Assembly (NCBI GenBank): GCA_035294465.1
Contig: DATGKW010000264.1
Coordinates: 1 to 14,720, forward strand
Source: Paraktedonobacter sp035294465
Lineage (GTDB): Bacteria; Chloroflexota; Ktedonobacteria; Ktedonobacterales; Ktedonobacteraceae
Length of the DNA stretch: 14,720 bases
Direction of reading: 5' to 3'
Shown: piece by piece, positions 1 through 7,045 of the stretch
Layout of the letters: each line of letters starts with the position of its first letter
Numbering within the stretch: position 1 is the stretch's first letter
Made by a program: the position numbers and the translations under genes
The notes under the pieces: generated by a model
Seen by the model: the letters and a program-made list of their open reading frames with translations, nothing else
Databases searched by the model: none
Told to the model about the DNA's origin: nothing

Positions 1-902
1 TAGGCTTAACCAAACCAGAGCACGAACCTTTGCGTGAATATATCATTCGCGTGGCCGAACAGGCCGAGCAGGCTGGCTTTGCTACCCTGGTCGTCCCGGA
101 CCACTTCTCGCTGCGACCGGAGAGCGCGGCCTGGGTGAGAAGGAGCGAGAACACCGATAGGCCGGCTGTGACCGACTTCTTTGAGGCGTGGAGCGTGCTG
201 GCCTTTGTCGCGGCTCGTACGACGCGGATCAGGCTGAGCACAATGGTCTCCGGGATTACGATGCGCTACCCGGCGGTCCTGGTGAAGACGGCGGATACGC
301 TGGATGCACTCTCCAACGGTCGGGCCTACCTGGGAGTGGGCGCGAGCCCAGACTTTGGGGCCGATGAGCACCAGAGGATGGGCCTGCCATTTCCTCCGGC
401 GGGCGAGCGGGTTGAGCGTTTAGAGGAGGTGCTCCAGATGGCGCTGCAACTCTGGTCGGGCGAGGACAGACCGTTTGCAGGTACGTATTATCAGCTTGCC
501 AGCACGCTCGGAAATCCGTTGTTTGTCCAGCGCCCTCACCCACCCATTTTGATCGCTGGCCACGGCAACAAGATGCTGCGCCTGATGGCCAGGTATGCCG
601 ACGCGGTGAGCATTGGTTTTGGCCGCCAGCTCGACGCCGTGCGGGAGAGGCTGGAAACGCTACGCAAACATTGCCAGGACCTCAACCGTCCTTACGAACA
701 GATCCAGAAAATGACGCTCTACATGGCTCCCCCTATCCGCAATGGTCAGATCGAACAGGAGGCACTTGATACCCTCAAAACTCTGGGCGAAATGGGTTTC
801 GACGAAGTGATGGTTCGCCCTCCCAGCGATCCCGCAGCCTTCGAGCTATTCGCCAGCGAGCTAATCCCACGCGTAGAGGGCATGGCAGTCGCCGGGCGCT
901 GA
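1..902 (+). CDS. LLM-class flavin/F420-dependent oxidoreductase, 5' end outside window
   Basis: This encodes a luciferase-like monooxygenase-fold enzyme (TIM barrel using FMN or coenzyme F420); its substrate cannot be told. About 299 codons are visible. The segment AEQAGFATLVVPDHF fits the first barrel strands, TLDALSNGRAYLGVGAS is the classic 'LS.GR...G.G' signature around residue 100, and RPHPPILIAGHG followed by ARYADAVSIGF is the conserved C-terminal half. The frame is open to the left edge with no stop, and the residues before the first possible start (TTG at 30) already look family-like. The true start is therefore probably upstream of the window, with roughly 20-30 residues missing. 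TGA ends at 902 and a strong terminator follows. The family call is secure; FMN versus F420 is undecided. Confidence 0.9.
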   Translation, partial: GLTKPEHEPLREYIIRVAEQAEQAGFATLVVPDHFSLRPESAAWVRRSENTDRPAVTDFFEAWSVLAFVAARTTRIRLSTMVSGITMRYPAVLVKTADTLDALSNGRAYLGVGASPDFGADEHQRMGLPFPPAGERVERLEEVLQMALQLWSGEDRPFAGTYYQLASTLGNPLFVQRPHPPILIAGHGNKMLRLMARYADAVSIGFGRQLDAVRERLETLRKHCQDLNRPYEQIQKMTLYMAPPIRNGQIEQEALDTLKTLGEMGFDEVMVRPPSDPAAFELFASELIPRVEGMAVAGR

Positions 903-967
903 GGTAGGGCTTCACTCCTGAGTGGATTGCTCGACCTGCGGAAAAGGTCTGGTCGAAATAGCTGAAT

Positions 968-1011
968 AAACAGGCGCGGATGGAATATTTTATCCATCCG
1001 CGCCTGTTTTT
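968..1011. terminator. Strong, probably bidirectional intrinsic terminator
   Basis: A perfect 17-bp inverted repeat (968-984 with 993-1009) encloses an 8-nt loop (985-992). The core of the stem is GC-rich (CAGGCGCGGATGGA). An A-run precedes the stem and a T-run ends it, so it works as a Rho-independent terminator in both directions. It lies 65 nt after the monooxygenase stop and separates that gene from the cysteine operon. Confidence 0.9.
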
Positions 1012-1065
1012 CTATTGAGAAGATTCTAACAGTGACGTTAGCTCCCAAAGAAAGCTCAGCATTCC

Positions 1066-1094
1066 TTGACGATGGAGAAGAGGCATGCTAAGCT
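1066..1094 (+). promoter_or_regulatory. Possible sigma70-type promoter of the cysteine operon
   Basis: TTGACG (1066-1071; 5 of 6 to the -35 consensus) is followed after 17 nt by TAAGCT (1089-1094; only 3 of 6 to TATAAT). The position fits a leader of about 55-60 nt before the ATG at 1158. The -10 is weak, so this is tentative. No T-box or SAM-riboswitch structure was recognised in the short leader. Confidence 0.35.
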
Positions 1095-1157
1095 TTTGCC
1101 AGTGCTTATACAAGAGAATAGGGACACTTAGTCAATAATGCGAGAAGGTGAAGAGAC

Positions 1158-2366
1158 ATGGGTGATGCTTCCCGTGAGATGATGCGCCAGGCGCGCAAGC
1201 TGGTACCAGAATGGACGCCTGCCCAGACCAGCGAAGCGATGGCGCGGCAGCGCCAGAACGGGCAGGATGAGTTTGTCCTGATCGATGTGCGCGAGAAAAA
1301 CGAGTGGGATGAGGGCTATATTCCCGGCGCGATCCATGTTCCAAAGGGCTACATAGAGCAGCGCATCGAAGAGGTGGTTCCTGATAAGGCAAAAAAAGTA
1401 GTGCTCTACTGCGCGGGTGGCGTGCGCTCGATGTACGCGGGGCTGACCCTGAAACAGATGGGTTTTGAGAATGTTATCTCGATGGCTGGCGGTTTTGGCC
1501 AGTGGAAGAATAGCGGCCTGCCGGTGGTAGAGCCGCGCACGCTTAGCAAAGAGCAGCTTAAACGCTATAGCCGCCATTTGCTGGTGCCGGAGGTCGGCGA
1601 GCAAGGCCAGCTCAAGCTGCTGGATTCGCGTGTTCTGCTGGTGGGCGCGGGCGGTCTGGGCGCACCGGCAGCGCTCTATCTGGCGGCGGCCGGTGTAGGC
1701 ACGCTGGGCATTATCGACCTGGATGTGGTGGAGGAGAGCAACTTGCAGCGCCAGGTCATCCATACTACCAAACGCGTCGGCGAATATAAGGCAGAGTCGG
1801 CTCGCCAGGCTATCGAGGCGCTCAATCCCGATGTCAAAGTTATTACCTATATTGATCGCCTGGACGAGACCAATGTCGGGCGCATCATCGCCGATTATGA
1901 TGTCATTATCGATGGCACCGACAATTTCCCGACACGCTACTTGCTCAATGATGCCGCGCTGCTGGCAAACAAGCCGGTGATTCATGGCAGCGTCTTCCGC
2001 TTCGAGGGCCAGTTAACCGTCTTCAAGCCCTACGAAGGCCCCTGTTATCGCTGCCTCTATCCCGAGCCGCCCCCGCCGGAACTCGCTCCAAACTGCGCCG
2101 AAGCCGGCGTGCTGGGTGTGCTGCCCGGCGTCATTGGCCTGCTGCAAAGCGTCGAGGCGTTGAAGCTCATACTGGGCATAGGCGATCCGCTCATCGGGCG
2201 CATGATGACATATGATGCCCTGTCCGGCGAATTCAGCGAACTGAGTCTTTATCGTGATCCCAATTGTCCGGCCTGCGGGGAACACGGCCATCCCGAGGAT
2301 CTGCCGACATACGCCGATGTTTGTGCGATGCCGGCCAGGCCTGCAGCAATGGCTGCGCACGCGTAG
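1158..2366 (+). CDS. moeB: Rhodanese-MoeB/ThiF (E1-like) fusion, sulfur-carrier activating enzyme
   Basis: A cytoplasmic enzyme of 402 aa that should adenylate the C-terminal glycine of a ThiS/MoaD-type carrier and load sulfur on it as a thiocarboxylate. Residues about 15-125 are a rhodanese domain with active-site loop YCAGGVR (Cys85 carries the persulfide). Residues about 130-385 are the E1 domain: GAGGLG nucleotide loop (163-168), DGTDN (252-256), zinc cysteines C296/C299 (CYRC) and C370/C373 (CPAC), and C313 in NCAEAGVLG. C313 sits 17 residues after the first zinc Cys, as the catalytic Cys does in human MOCS3. In MOCS3/MoeZ the rhodanese domain is C-terminal; here it is N-terminal. AGAAGGTGAAG upstream supports the ATG at 1158. 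It is first in the cysO-cysM-mec operon, so the downstream CysO is the likely client; a role in molybdopterin or tRNA thiolation is also possible. Confidence 0.95.
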   Translation: MGDASREMMRQARKLVPEWTPAQTSEAMARQRQNGQDEFVLIDVREKNEWDEGYIPGAIHVPKGYIEQRIEEVVPDKAKKVVLYCAGGVRSMYAGLTLKQMGFENVISMAGGFGQWKNSGLPVVEPRTLSKEQLKRYSRHLLVPEVGEQGQLKLLDSRVLLVGAGGLGAPAALYLAAAGVGTLGIIDLDVVEESNLQRQVIHTTKRVGEYKAESARQAIEALNPDVKVITYIDRLDETNVGRIIADYDVIIDGTDNFPTRYLLNDAALLANKPVIHGSVFRFEGQLTVFKPYEGPCYRCLYPEPPPPELAPNCAEAGVLGVLPGVIGLLQSVEALKLILGIGDPLIGRMMTYDALSGEFSELSLYRDPNCPACGEHGHPEDLPTYADVCAMPARPAAMAAHA

Positions 2367-2387
2367 GAAGAATCTGCTGCTCACTTG

Positions 2388-2395
2388 TAAGGAGG
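2388..2395 (+). promoter_or_regulatory. Consensus Shine-Dalgarno with no convincing gene behind it
   Basis: TAAGGAGG, a full anti-16S match, lies 22 nt after the moeB stop inside the 129-nt gap before cysO. Nine bases later a TTG (2404) opens a 47-codon frame that runs into cysO out of frame. That product resembles nothing known to me. The site may be a relic, a translational-coupling leader or chance. Confidence 0.3.
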
Positions 2396-2495
2396 CGAAG
2401 CGCTTGCTGCGAGCGAGCAGCGTTGAGTTATCTGCTAACGAATTATTCCCGGACGCCAGGCGCGTCCAGTCTGATGAAGGAGAAACAGCAAACAT

Positions 2496-2768
2496 ATGGC
2501 AACCGTTCGACTTGCACCCGTCTTGCGCGCTTCTGTCGGTGGCGTAAAGCAGGTAAAGGCCAATGGCGAGACCCTCGCCGATGTGCTGTCTGATCTATAT
2601 GCGAACTATCCAGCGTTAAAAGAGCAGATTCAGCCGGGAGATACGCTCAGCCGCTTTATTAACATCTATGTGAACGACGAGGATGTGCGTCATCTCCAGG
2701 GGCTTGAAACAAGCGTTGGTCCCACGGATACCGTCATTCTTCTGCCCGCGATGGCCGGAGGTCGTTAA
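2496..2768 (+). CDS. cysO: CysO-like ThiS/MoaD-family sulfur carrier protein
   Basis: A 90-aa beta-grasp (ubiquitin-like) protein. As a C-terminal thiocarboxylate it would be the sulfur donor for CysM. Family marks are GETLADVLSDLYANYP (24-39), the CysO-typical FINIYVNDEDVR (54-65), and the C-terminal ILLPAMAGG. The chain does not stop at Gly88-Gly89: one Arg90 follows (GGA GGT CGT TAA), so the carrier appears to be made as a pro-form. AAGGAGA at 2477-2483 lies 12 nt before the ATG. The gene sits 16 nt upstream of cysM. Position and motifs favour a cysteine-synthesis role over molybdopterin (MoaD) or thiamine (ThiS) synthesis; neither moaE nor thiG is in the window. Confidence 0.92.
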   Translation: MATVRLAPVLRASVGGVKQVKANGETLADVLSDLYANYPALKEQIQPGDTLSRFINIYVNDEDVRHLQGLETSVGPTDTVILLPAMAGGR

Positions 2769-2784
2769 GCCATCAGAGGGATCT

Positions 2785-3720
2785 ATGCGCTACAGTAGCA
2801 TTCTTGAGACTATTGGTCACACACCGCTTGTTGAGCTACGTAGCTTCAGCCCGCATCCGGGCGTGCAGATCTTTGCCAAGCTGGAGGGAGTCAATCCCTC
2901 CGGCAGCATCAAGGATCGCATCGCCAAAAAGATGATCGAGGAGGCTGAGGCCGACGGCAAGCTTACGCCCGGCTCAATTCTCCTGGAGCCAACCAGCGGC
3001 AATACGGGCATCGCTATGGCGATGATCGCGCGCGTCAAGGGCTATCCTTTTGTTGCGGTCATGCCCGATAATGTGACAAGCGAGCGGCGCAAGATGCTTG
3101 AACTGTATGGCGCGCAAATCGTTCTCTCCGATGGTAAGCTTGGCAGTAATGGCGCGGTTCGCCTGGCTCAAGAAATGGCTCGCCAGGATGATCGCTATGT
3201 TATGCTCTATCAGTATGGCAACGAGGCCAATCCACGCGCCCATTATGAGGGAACTGCTGTAGAAATTATCGAGGATCTGCCCGACCTGGATGTTTTTGTG
3301 GCGGGCCTGGGCACCGGCGGCACGCTGACCGGCAACGCGCGCCGCTTGAAAGAGCATAATCCCGCGATCAAGATAGTAGCCGCCGAACCTATGCAGGGCG
3401 AGGGTGTGCAGGGTCTGCGCAGCCTGGAAGATGGTTTCATTCCGCCCGTGCTCGACCAATCCCTGCTGGATGCGAAAATCCTAGTTTCCGGTTCTGCCGC
3501 GATCCGCCGCACGCGCGAATTGAAGGACCAGGAAGGCATTTTCGCCGGCCCTTCTTGCGGCGCAGCGCTCCATGCAGCCCTGCGGGTTGCGTCCAGCCTG
3601 GAACGTGGTAAAATTGTAGTAATTCTGGCCGATGGGGGTTGGAAATATCTCAGCGAGGATCTCTGGACTCGCAACCTTGATAACCTTGAAGAAGAATTAG
3701 AGGCCAAATTATTGTGGTAA
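2785..3720 (+). CDS. cysM: CysM-type cysteine synthase, CysO-dependent
   Basis: A 311-aa fold-type II PLP enzyme of the cysteine synthase/CBS family. The PLP lysine is K43 in NPSGSIKDR. The substrate loop is TSGNT (70-74), the phosphate-binding loop GTGGT (176-180), and GPSCGA (256-261) holds the Ser contacting the pyridine nitrogen. R212 in GLRSLEDGFIP lines up, from memory, with Arg220 of Mycobacterium tuberculosis CysM, which selects O-phosphoserine. The C-terminus ends LLW, like the active-site-reaching tail of that enzyme. I therefore infer that it joins CysO thiocarboxylate to a phosphoserine-derived aminoacrylate. The ATG at 2785 is chosen because AGAGGG precedes it and homologues start there; the frame stays open upstream to 2683 but those residues are not family-like. 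The stop overlaps the next gene. Confidence 0.93.
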   Translation: MRYSSILETIGHTPLVELRSFSPHPGVQIFAKLEGVNPSGSIKDRIAKKMIEEAEADGKLTPGSILLEPTSGNTGIAMAMIARVKGYPFVAVMPDNVTSERRKMLELYGAQIVLSDGKLGSNGAVRLAQEMARQDDRYVMLYQYGNEANPRAHYEGTAVEIIEDLPDLDVFVAGLGTGGTLTGNARRLKEHNPAIKIVAAEPMQGEGVQGLRSLEDGFIPPVLDQSLLDAKILVSGSAAIRRTRELKDQEGIFAGPSCGAALHAALRVASSLERGKIVVILADGGWKYLSEDLWTRNLDNLEEELEAKLLW

Positions 3721-4136
3721 CACGTAATCCGTTTGTTGTGCGCATTCCTCGCGCTTTGTACGCGGAGGTGCTCGCCCATATCTCCGCTGCCTACCCTAAC
3801 GAGGGCTGTGGAGTTTTGGGAAGCGTTGATTCGCTGGTTGTAAAAAACTATCCAACCGCCAATGCTGCCGAACATCCCGATGACTTTTCAACTATCGCCG
3901 AAGCCGACCTAGTGCAGATTTTTAAAGATATCGATAAATACGATGGAGAGATGATCTACTACCATTCTCACCCCAAAACCGAAGCGTTTCCTTCTCCGCG
4001 CGATATAGAGATTGGCAAAGGCAGCTATCTCTATCTGATCTTCTCACATCGCTTCTATCCCGAAGAGCCTTATGCCCGTATTTTTTCGATCCAGCCTGAC
4101 GACTCTATCGTCGAGGGCAAAATCGAGCTAGTATAA
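3714..4136 (+). CDS. mec: Mec+-type JAMM/MPN+ metallopeptidase
   Basis: A 140-aa zinc peptidase of the Mov34/JAMM family. In the known CysO pathway it cuts the CysO-cysteine adduct and frees cysteine. The full metal motif is present: E30 in NEGCGVLG and H84-x-H86-x7-S94-x2-D97 in YYHSHPKTEAFPSPRD. The gene starts with GTG at 3714, overlaps the cysM stop by 7 nt and has AGAGG about 10 nt upstream. This shows tight operon coupling. The length is normal for the bacterial stand-alone family. Because the neighbouring CysO carries an extra C-terminal Arg, this enzyme may also mature the carrier, as QbsD does for QbsE in Pseudomonas; that second role is inference. Confidence 0.92.
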   Translation: MVTRNPFVVRIPRALYAEVLAHISAAYPNEGCGVLGSVDSLVVKNYPTANAAEHPDDFSTIAEADLVQIFKDIDKYDGEMIYYHSHPKTEAFPSPRDIEIGKGSYLYLIFSHRFYPEEPYARIFSIQPDDSIVEGKIELV

Positions 4137-4174
4137 CTTTTTGTTATGATTTTTGTTTCACTGATAACGCGCTG

Positions 4175-4205
4175 GCATTTCTAAGATCACCACCCTTAGA
4201 AATGC
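4175..4205 (+). terminator. Stem-loop downstream of the cysteine operon, possible terminator
   Basis: GCATTTCTAAG (4175-4185) and CTTAGAAATGC (4195-4205) form a perfect 11-bp stem with a 9-nt loop, 38 nt after the mec stop. No T-run follows, so it is not a classical intrinsic terminator. It may act as a 3'-end stabiliser, a Rho-independent site of low efficiency, or a regulatory dyad for the next gene. Confidence 0.4.
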
Positions 4206-4242
4206 TACGCCATGCTCGAAAGCGCTCCTTTCTTCTACCCGC

Positions 4243-4260
4243 TTTTCTCTCGTGAGAAAA
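4243..4260. repeat. Dyad upstream of the small XRE gene, possible operator
   Basis: TTTTCTC (4243-4249), TCGT, GAGAAAA (4254-4260) is a perfect 7-bp inverted repeat ending 49 nt before the XRE start codon. Its size and position suit an autoregulatory operator, but it could also be a hairpin in the leader. No other copy was noticed in the window. Confidence 0.35.
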
Positions 4261-4309
4261 CACATCCTCATATGCTTTTTTAATAGGAAAAGCAAGCCAG
4301 GGATGCCAC

Positions 4310-4546
4310 ATGATACGGCTAAAAGTCAAAGAGATAGCGCAACAGAAGCACATCAGTCAGGGGAAGTTATCTCGTCTTTCCGAAGTGAATATCACCACTA
4401 TTCAGTTGATCTATCGCATGCCAACAGAGGCAAATATTCAGTTGTTTACCCTTGACAGACTGGCAACAGTTCTGGGAGTCAATGCCCAGGATCTTATCGA
4501 AACTGTTCATCCAGAGCCATCCTCTGAAGCAGCGCCGCATTCCTGA
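4310..4546 (+). CDS. Small XRE/Cro-CI-family DNA-binding protein
   Basis: A 78-aa protein that is little more than a helix-turn-helix domain. MIRLKVKEIAQQKHISQGKLSRLSEV followed by TTIQLIYRMP (about 5-38) is the two-helix motif. LDRLATVLGVNAQDLI (48-63) is the usual closing helix pair, and the last 15 residues are a polar tail. It begins at the ATG at 4310 with a weak AGGGA about 6 nt upstream. Short XRE proteins of this type are common in Chloroflexota and are usually of unknown target. It stands alone between the cysteine operon and the MFS exporter; control of either neighbour or of itself is possible but unproven. Confidence 0.85.
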   Translation: MIRLKVKEIAQQKHISQGKLSRLSEVNITTIQLIYRMPTEANIQLFTLDRLATVLGVNAQDLIETVHPEPSSEAAPHS

Positions 4547-4739
4547 TCTATTCGTATTCAGTGTTTCCTCCTACCTAATACTCACCATACTCACCTCAAG
4601 CGCCGCCTTTATGCTTACATGCCATCCGGCAGGAAATAGAGAGCGATAGAAAAGCGTTATATTTGTTGAGGCCAATTTTGAACCATCGATATGTTTGCGT
4701 AGCAAAGTGTTTGTAGCCTCAAGAAACATCCTATCACGT

Positions 4740-4756
4740 GCCCGGTGGGCTTTTTT
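4740..4756 (+). terminator. Weak intrinsic terminator candidate in the XRE-MFS gap
   Basis: GCCC-GGT-GGGC (4740-4750) runs straight into TTTTTT (4751-4756). The stem is only 4 bp, so efficiency would be low. The rest of the 278-nt gap (4547-4824) shows no credible ORF and no clear promoter; the best boxes (TTGAGG at 4666 and TATGTT at 4690, 18 nt apart) are poor. Confidence 0.35.
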
Positions 4757-4824
4757 GTATGGGGTTTTATCTCTCTTGCTGTTTGTATCGGTGACGTGAC
4801 GTTCTCATTCTGGAGAGGGTAAGC

Positions 4825-6330
4825 ATGCGTAATTTTCGTTTTTTCTCCTCCGAGCTCTCTACCGGAGCCAGTCAATCGGCGGGATTGCCTCAGGAAGCTG
4901 TGGCTGCCGAAGAACCCGATGGGTATAAGTGGACAGCTCTTTCAGTAACGACCGTTGGAGCTCTGCTGGCCTCGGTGCAGGGTTCAGCTTTGTTGATTGC
5001 CCTGCCCAAGATTCTCTCGGATTTGCAGGCCAGCTTTTTGACGATTATGTGGGTGCTGCTGGGGTATCTGCTGATTACCACGGTTCTGACTCCTATCATT
5101 GGCCGCCTGGCCGATATGTGGGGACGCAAGGGCCTCTACAATAGCGGCTTCCTGATGTTTGGCCTGGGTTCGCTGGTTTCTGGTTTTGCGCAGCCACAGT
5201 TTCATGGAGGCGACCTGATTGTCGGGCGCGTGATCCAGGGTATTGGCGGAGCGCTGATGATTACGAACAGTACGGCAATTGTGACAGATGCCTTTAAAAA
5301 GGGCCAGATCGGCCTGGGGCTGGGAGTGAATCAGATCGCCGGCGCAGCCGGTTTTTTAATCGGTCCGGTGCTTGGTGGCCTGCTCACCCAGTTCTCCTGG
5401 CGCTGGGTCTTTCTCTTCAACGTGCCCCTGGCGATCTTTGGCTCGCTCTGGGGTATCTGGCGCCTGCGCGAGCCGGTGAAGTTCAAGAAGCACCAGCATA
5501 TCGACTGGTTTGGCGCCCTGACTTTGACGCTTGGCCTGGCCGGTCTCCTGCTAGCCTTGAGCATGTTTGCCTTTCCTATGATTCCTCAGCCAGATATCGT
5601 CGCGATCCTGATCATTGGCCTTGTTTGCCTGCTGGCCTTCATCACCTTTGAGCCGCGCATCAAGGAGCCTCTGGTGCAGTTGCGCCTTTTCCAGCATCGC
5701 CTGTTTGCCCTGGCCAATCTCAGCGGCTTGCTCAATGGCATTGCACGGGGCGCTGTGCTTTTCCTGTTGATCTTTTACTTGCAGGGACCATACGGCAAAG
5801 ACCCGCTGACGGCTGGCCTGATGCTCACGCCTTTTGGCCTGGCTTTTATGCTTATTGGCCCGCTCAGCGGTCGCCTCTCGGACAGAGTTGGCTCGCGCCT
5901 GCTTACCCCGGTTGGCCTGGGCATCTCGGCGATTGCCCTGCTCGGCATGACGTGGATAGGAGCCGGCACGCCATTCTGGCAACTTGCGCTGCTGATGTTT
6001 CTGATGGGCGGCGGTTCGGGCTTTTTCGTTTCGCCCAATACTAACGCGATCATGGGATCGGTTGAACCGCAGATGCGCGGCGCAGCCTCCGGTATTCTGG
6101 CCATGCTCAATAACACCGGCCAGATGCTGAGCATTGCTATTGTCTTCCCTCTGGCGCTCAGTCAGGTGCCTATGGGGGCGATGATGCAGGTTTTCATCTA
6201 CGGCGGCGGCATGGGCGCTTTCCCTGCTGCCGAGGCGCTTTTCCTGAGCGGCCTGCACGAAGCCTTTCTGGTCTCTTTCTTCTTGAGCGTTGTGGCCATG
6301 ATTGTCGCTGCTCTTCGTCCTTCGCATTAA
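4825..6330 (+). CDS. MFS drug/metabolite exporter, DHA2 (14-TM, EmrB/QacA-like) family
   Basis: A 501-aa integral membrane proton-coupled exporter. After a 33-residue polar N-terminus, hydrophobic spans run to the C-terminus, consistent with 14 helices. Motif A is GRLADMWGRK (93-102) in the loop after the second span. RVIQGIGGAL (135-144) is motif B. GAAGFLIGPVLGG (173-185) is the antiporter motif C, followed by SWRWVFLFNVP. The first helix has SVQGSALLIALP where many relatives have LDxTIVNVALP, so the usual motif-D1 aspartate is missing. GGAGAGGGT 5 nt upstream supports the ATG at 4825. It is monocistronic and converges on rpiA with a 28-nt gap. Substrate unknown. Confidence 0.93.
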   Translation: MRNFRFFSSELSTGASQSAGLPQEAVAAEEPDGYKWTALSVTTVGALLASVQGSALLIALPKILSDLQASFLTIMWVLLGYLLITTVLTPIIGRLADMWGRKGLYNSGFLMFGLGSLVSGFAQPQFHGGDLIVGRVIQGIGGALMITNSTAIVTDAFKKGQIGLGLGVNQIAGAAGFLIGPVLGGLLTQFSWRWVFLFNVPLAIFGSLWGIWRLREPVKFKKHQHIDWFGALTLTLGLAGLLLALSMFAFPMIPQPDIVAILIIGLVCLLAFITFEPRIKEPLVQLRLFQHRLFALANLSGLLNGIARGAVLFLLIFYLQGPYGKDPLTAGLMLTPFGLAFMLIGPLSGRLSDRVGSRLLTPVGLGISAIALLGMTWIGAGTPFWQLALLMFLMGGGSGFFVSPNTNAIMGSVEPQMRGAASGILAMLNNTGQMLSIAIVFPLALSQVPMGAMMQVFIYGGGMGAFPAAEALFLSGLHEAFLVSFFLSVVAMIVAALRPSH

Positions 6331-6358
6331 GGAAGAAGAGAGAGCTGCTGCAAAGCAT

Positions 6359-7045
6359 TCAGGGAAGCGTGAGCAGGCCATTAGGTCCGGCGACCAGCGC
6401 CCGCTCGGTAATGCCCAGAAAGAGGCCGTGTTCGACCACGCCGACAACCGCGCGGATCTGCGTTTGCAGGCTGGTAGGATCGGTAATGCCGCCGGGAAAG
6501 GAGCAGTCGAGAATATAGTTCTGGTTATCGGTTATAAAGGGCCGACCCTCGCGCACGCGCTGCTGCACGCTCGCGCCTAGAGCTTCCAGGCGACGGCGGA
6601 CAGGGCCGAGTGCGAACGGTACGACCTCAACAGGCAGGGCGGCGCGAGTACACAGGCGCGGAACCAGCTTGGAGGAGTCAGCGATCACTACGAACTGGCG
6701 GGCCGAAGTCGCGACAATTTTTTCGCGCAGCAAAGCGCCGCCGCCTCCCTTGATCAGATTGAGTTGGGGATCAATCTCGTCTGCTCCATCGATGGCCAGG
6801 TCGAGCACCGGATGCGTCTCCAGTGAGACCAGGGGAATACCCAGGCTGGCGGCCAGTTGGGCGGTCTCCTGCGAGCTTGGGACCGCGCCGGCAATATGTA
6901 GCCCTTTGCGCAGGCGTTCTCCCAGAGCGCGCACCAGGAAGGCGGCTGTGCTTCCGCTGCCCAGGCCGATTACCATGCCGTCTTCGATTAGCTCAGCCGC
7001 GGCGGTCCCGGCGAGCTGTTTGTATGTAGCGGTATCGTTTGTCAT
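6359..7045 (-). CDS. rpiA: Ribose-5-phosphate isomerase A
   Basis: A 228-aa cytosolic enzyme interconverting ribose-5-phosphate and ribulose-5-phosphate in the non-oxidative pentose phosphate pathway. It has GLGSGST (27-33) for phosphate binding, DGADE (86-90), and KGGGG followed by REK (99-109). D86, D89, K99 and E108 correspond, with a constant offset of 5, to D81, D84, K94 and E103 of E. coli RpiA, so the catalytic set is complete. The length is normal. The start is the ATG ending at 7045; GAGGA abuts it, with AAAGGA about 10 nt upstream as the likelier ribosome site. It is divergent from the receiver/PATAN gene and convergent with the MFS gene, so it is probably transcribed alone. Confidence 0.96.
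   Translation of the reverse strand: MTNDTATYKQLAGTAAAELIEDGMVIGLGSGSTAAFLVRALGERLRKGLHIAGAVPSSQETAQLAASLGIPLVSLETHPVLDLAIDGADEIDPQLNLIKGGGGALLREKIVATSARQFVVIADSSKLVPRLCTRAALPVEVVPFALGPVRRRLEALGASVQQRVREGRPFITDNQNYILDCSFPGGITDPTSLQTQIRAVVGVVEHGLFLGITERALVAGPNGLLTLP

Noticed and set aside
1128..1985. 285-codon open frame antisense to the rhodanese-E1 gene
   Set aside because: It lies wholly opposite a gene with full catalytic motifs, has no ribosome site or recognisable domain, and has the composition of a codon-bias shadow.
2683..2784. N-terminal extension of CysM, 34 codons
   Set aside because: It overlaps cysO out of frame and is unlike the family; the ATG at 2785 with AGAGGG fits homologues.
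1032..4802. Shared GTGACGTT 8-mer upstream of moeB (1032) and the MFS gene (4795)
   Set aside because: An 8-mer occurring twice in a window this size is near chance expectation and lies in no common promoter geometry.
5551..6447. 298-codon open frame antisense to the MFS gene and crossing into rpiA
   Set aside because: Its Gln/His/Arg-rich product is what the reverse strand of hydrophobic codons gives; no domain is visible.
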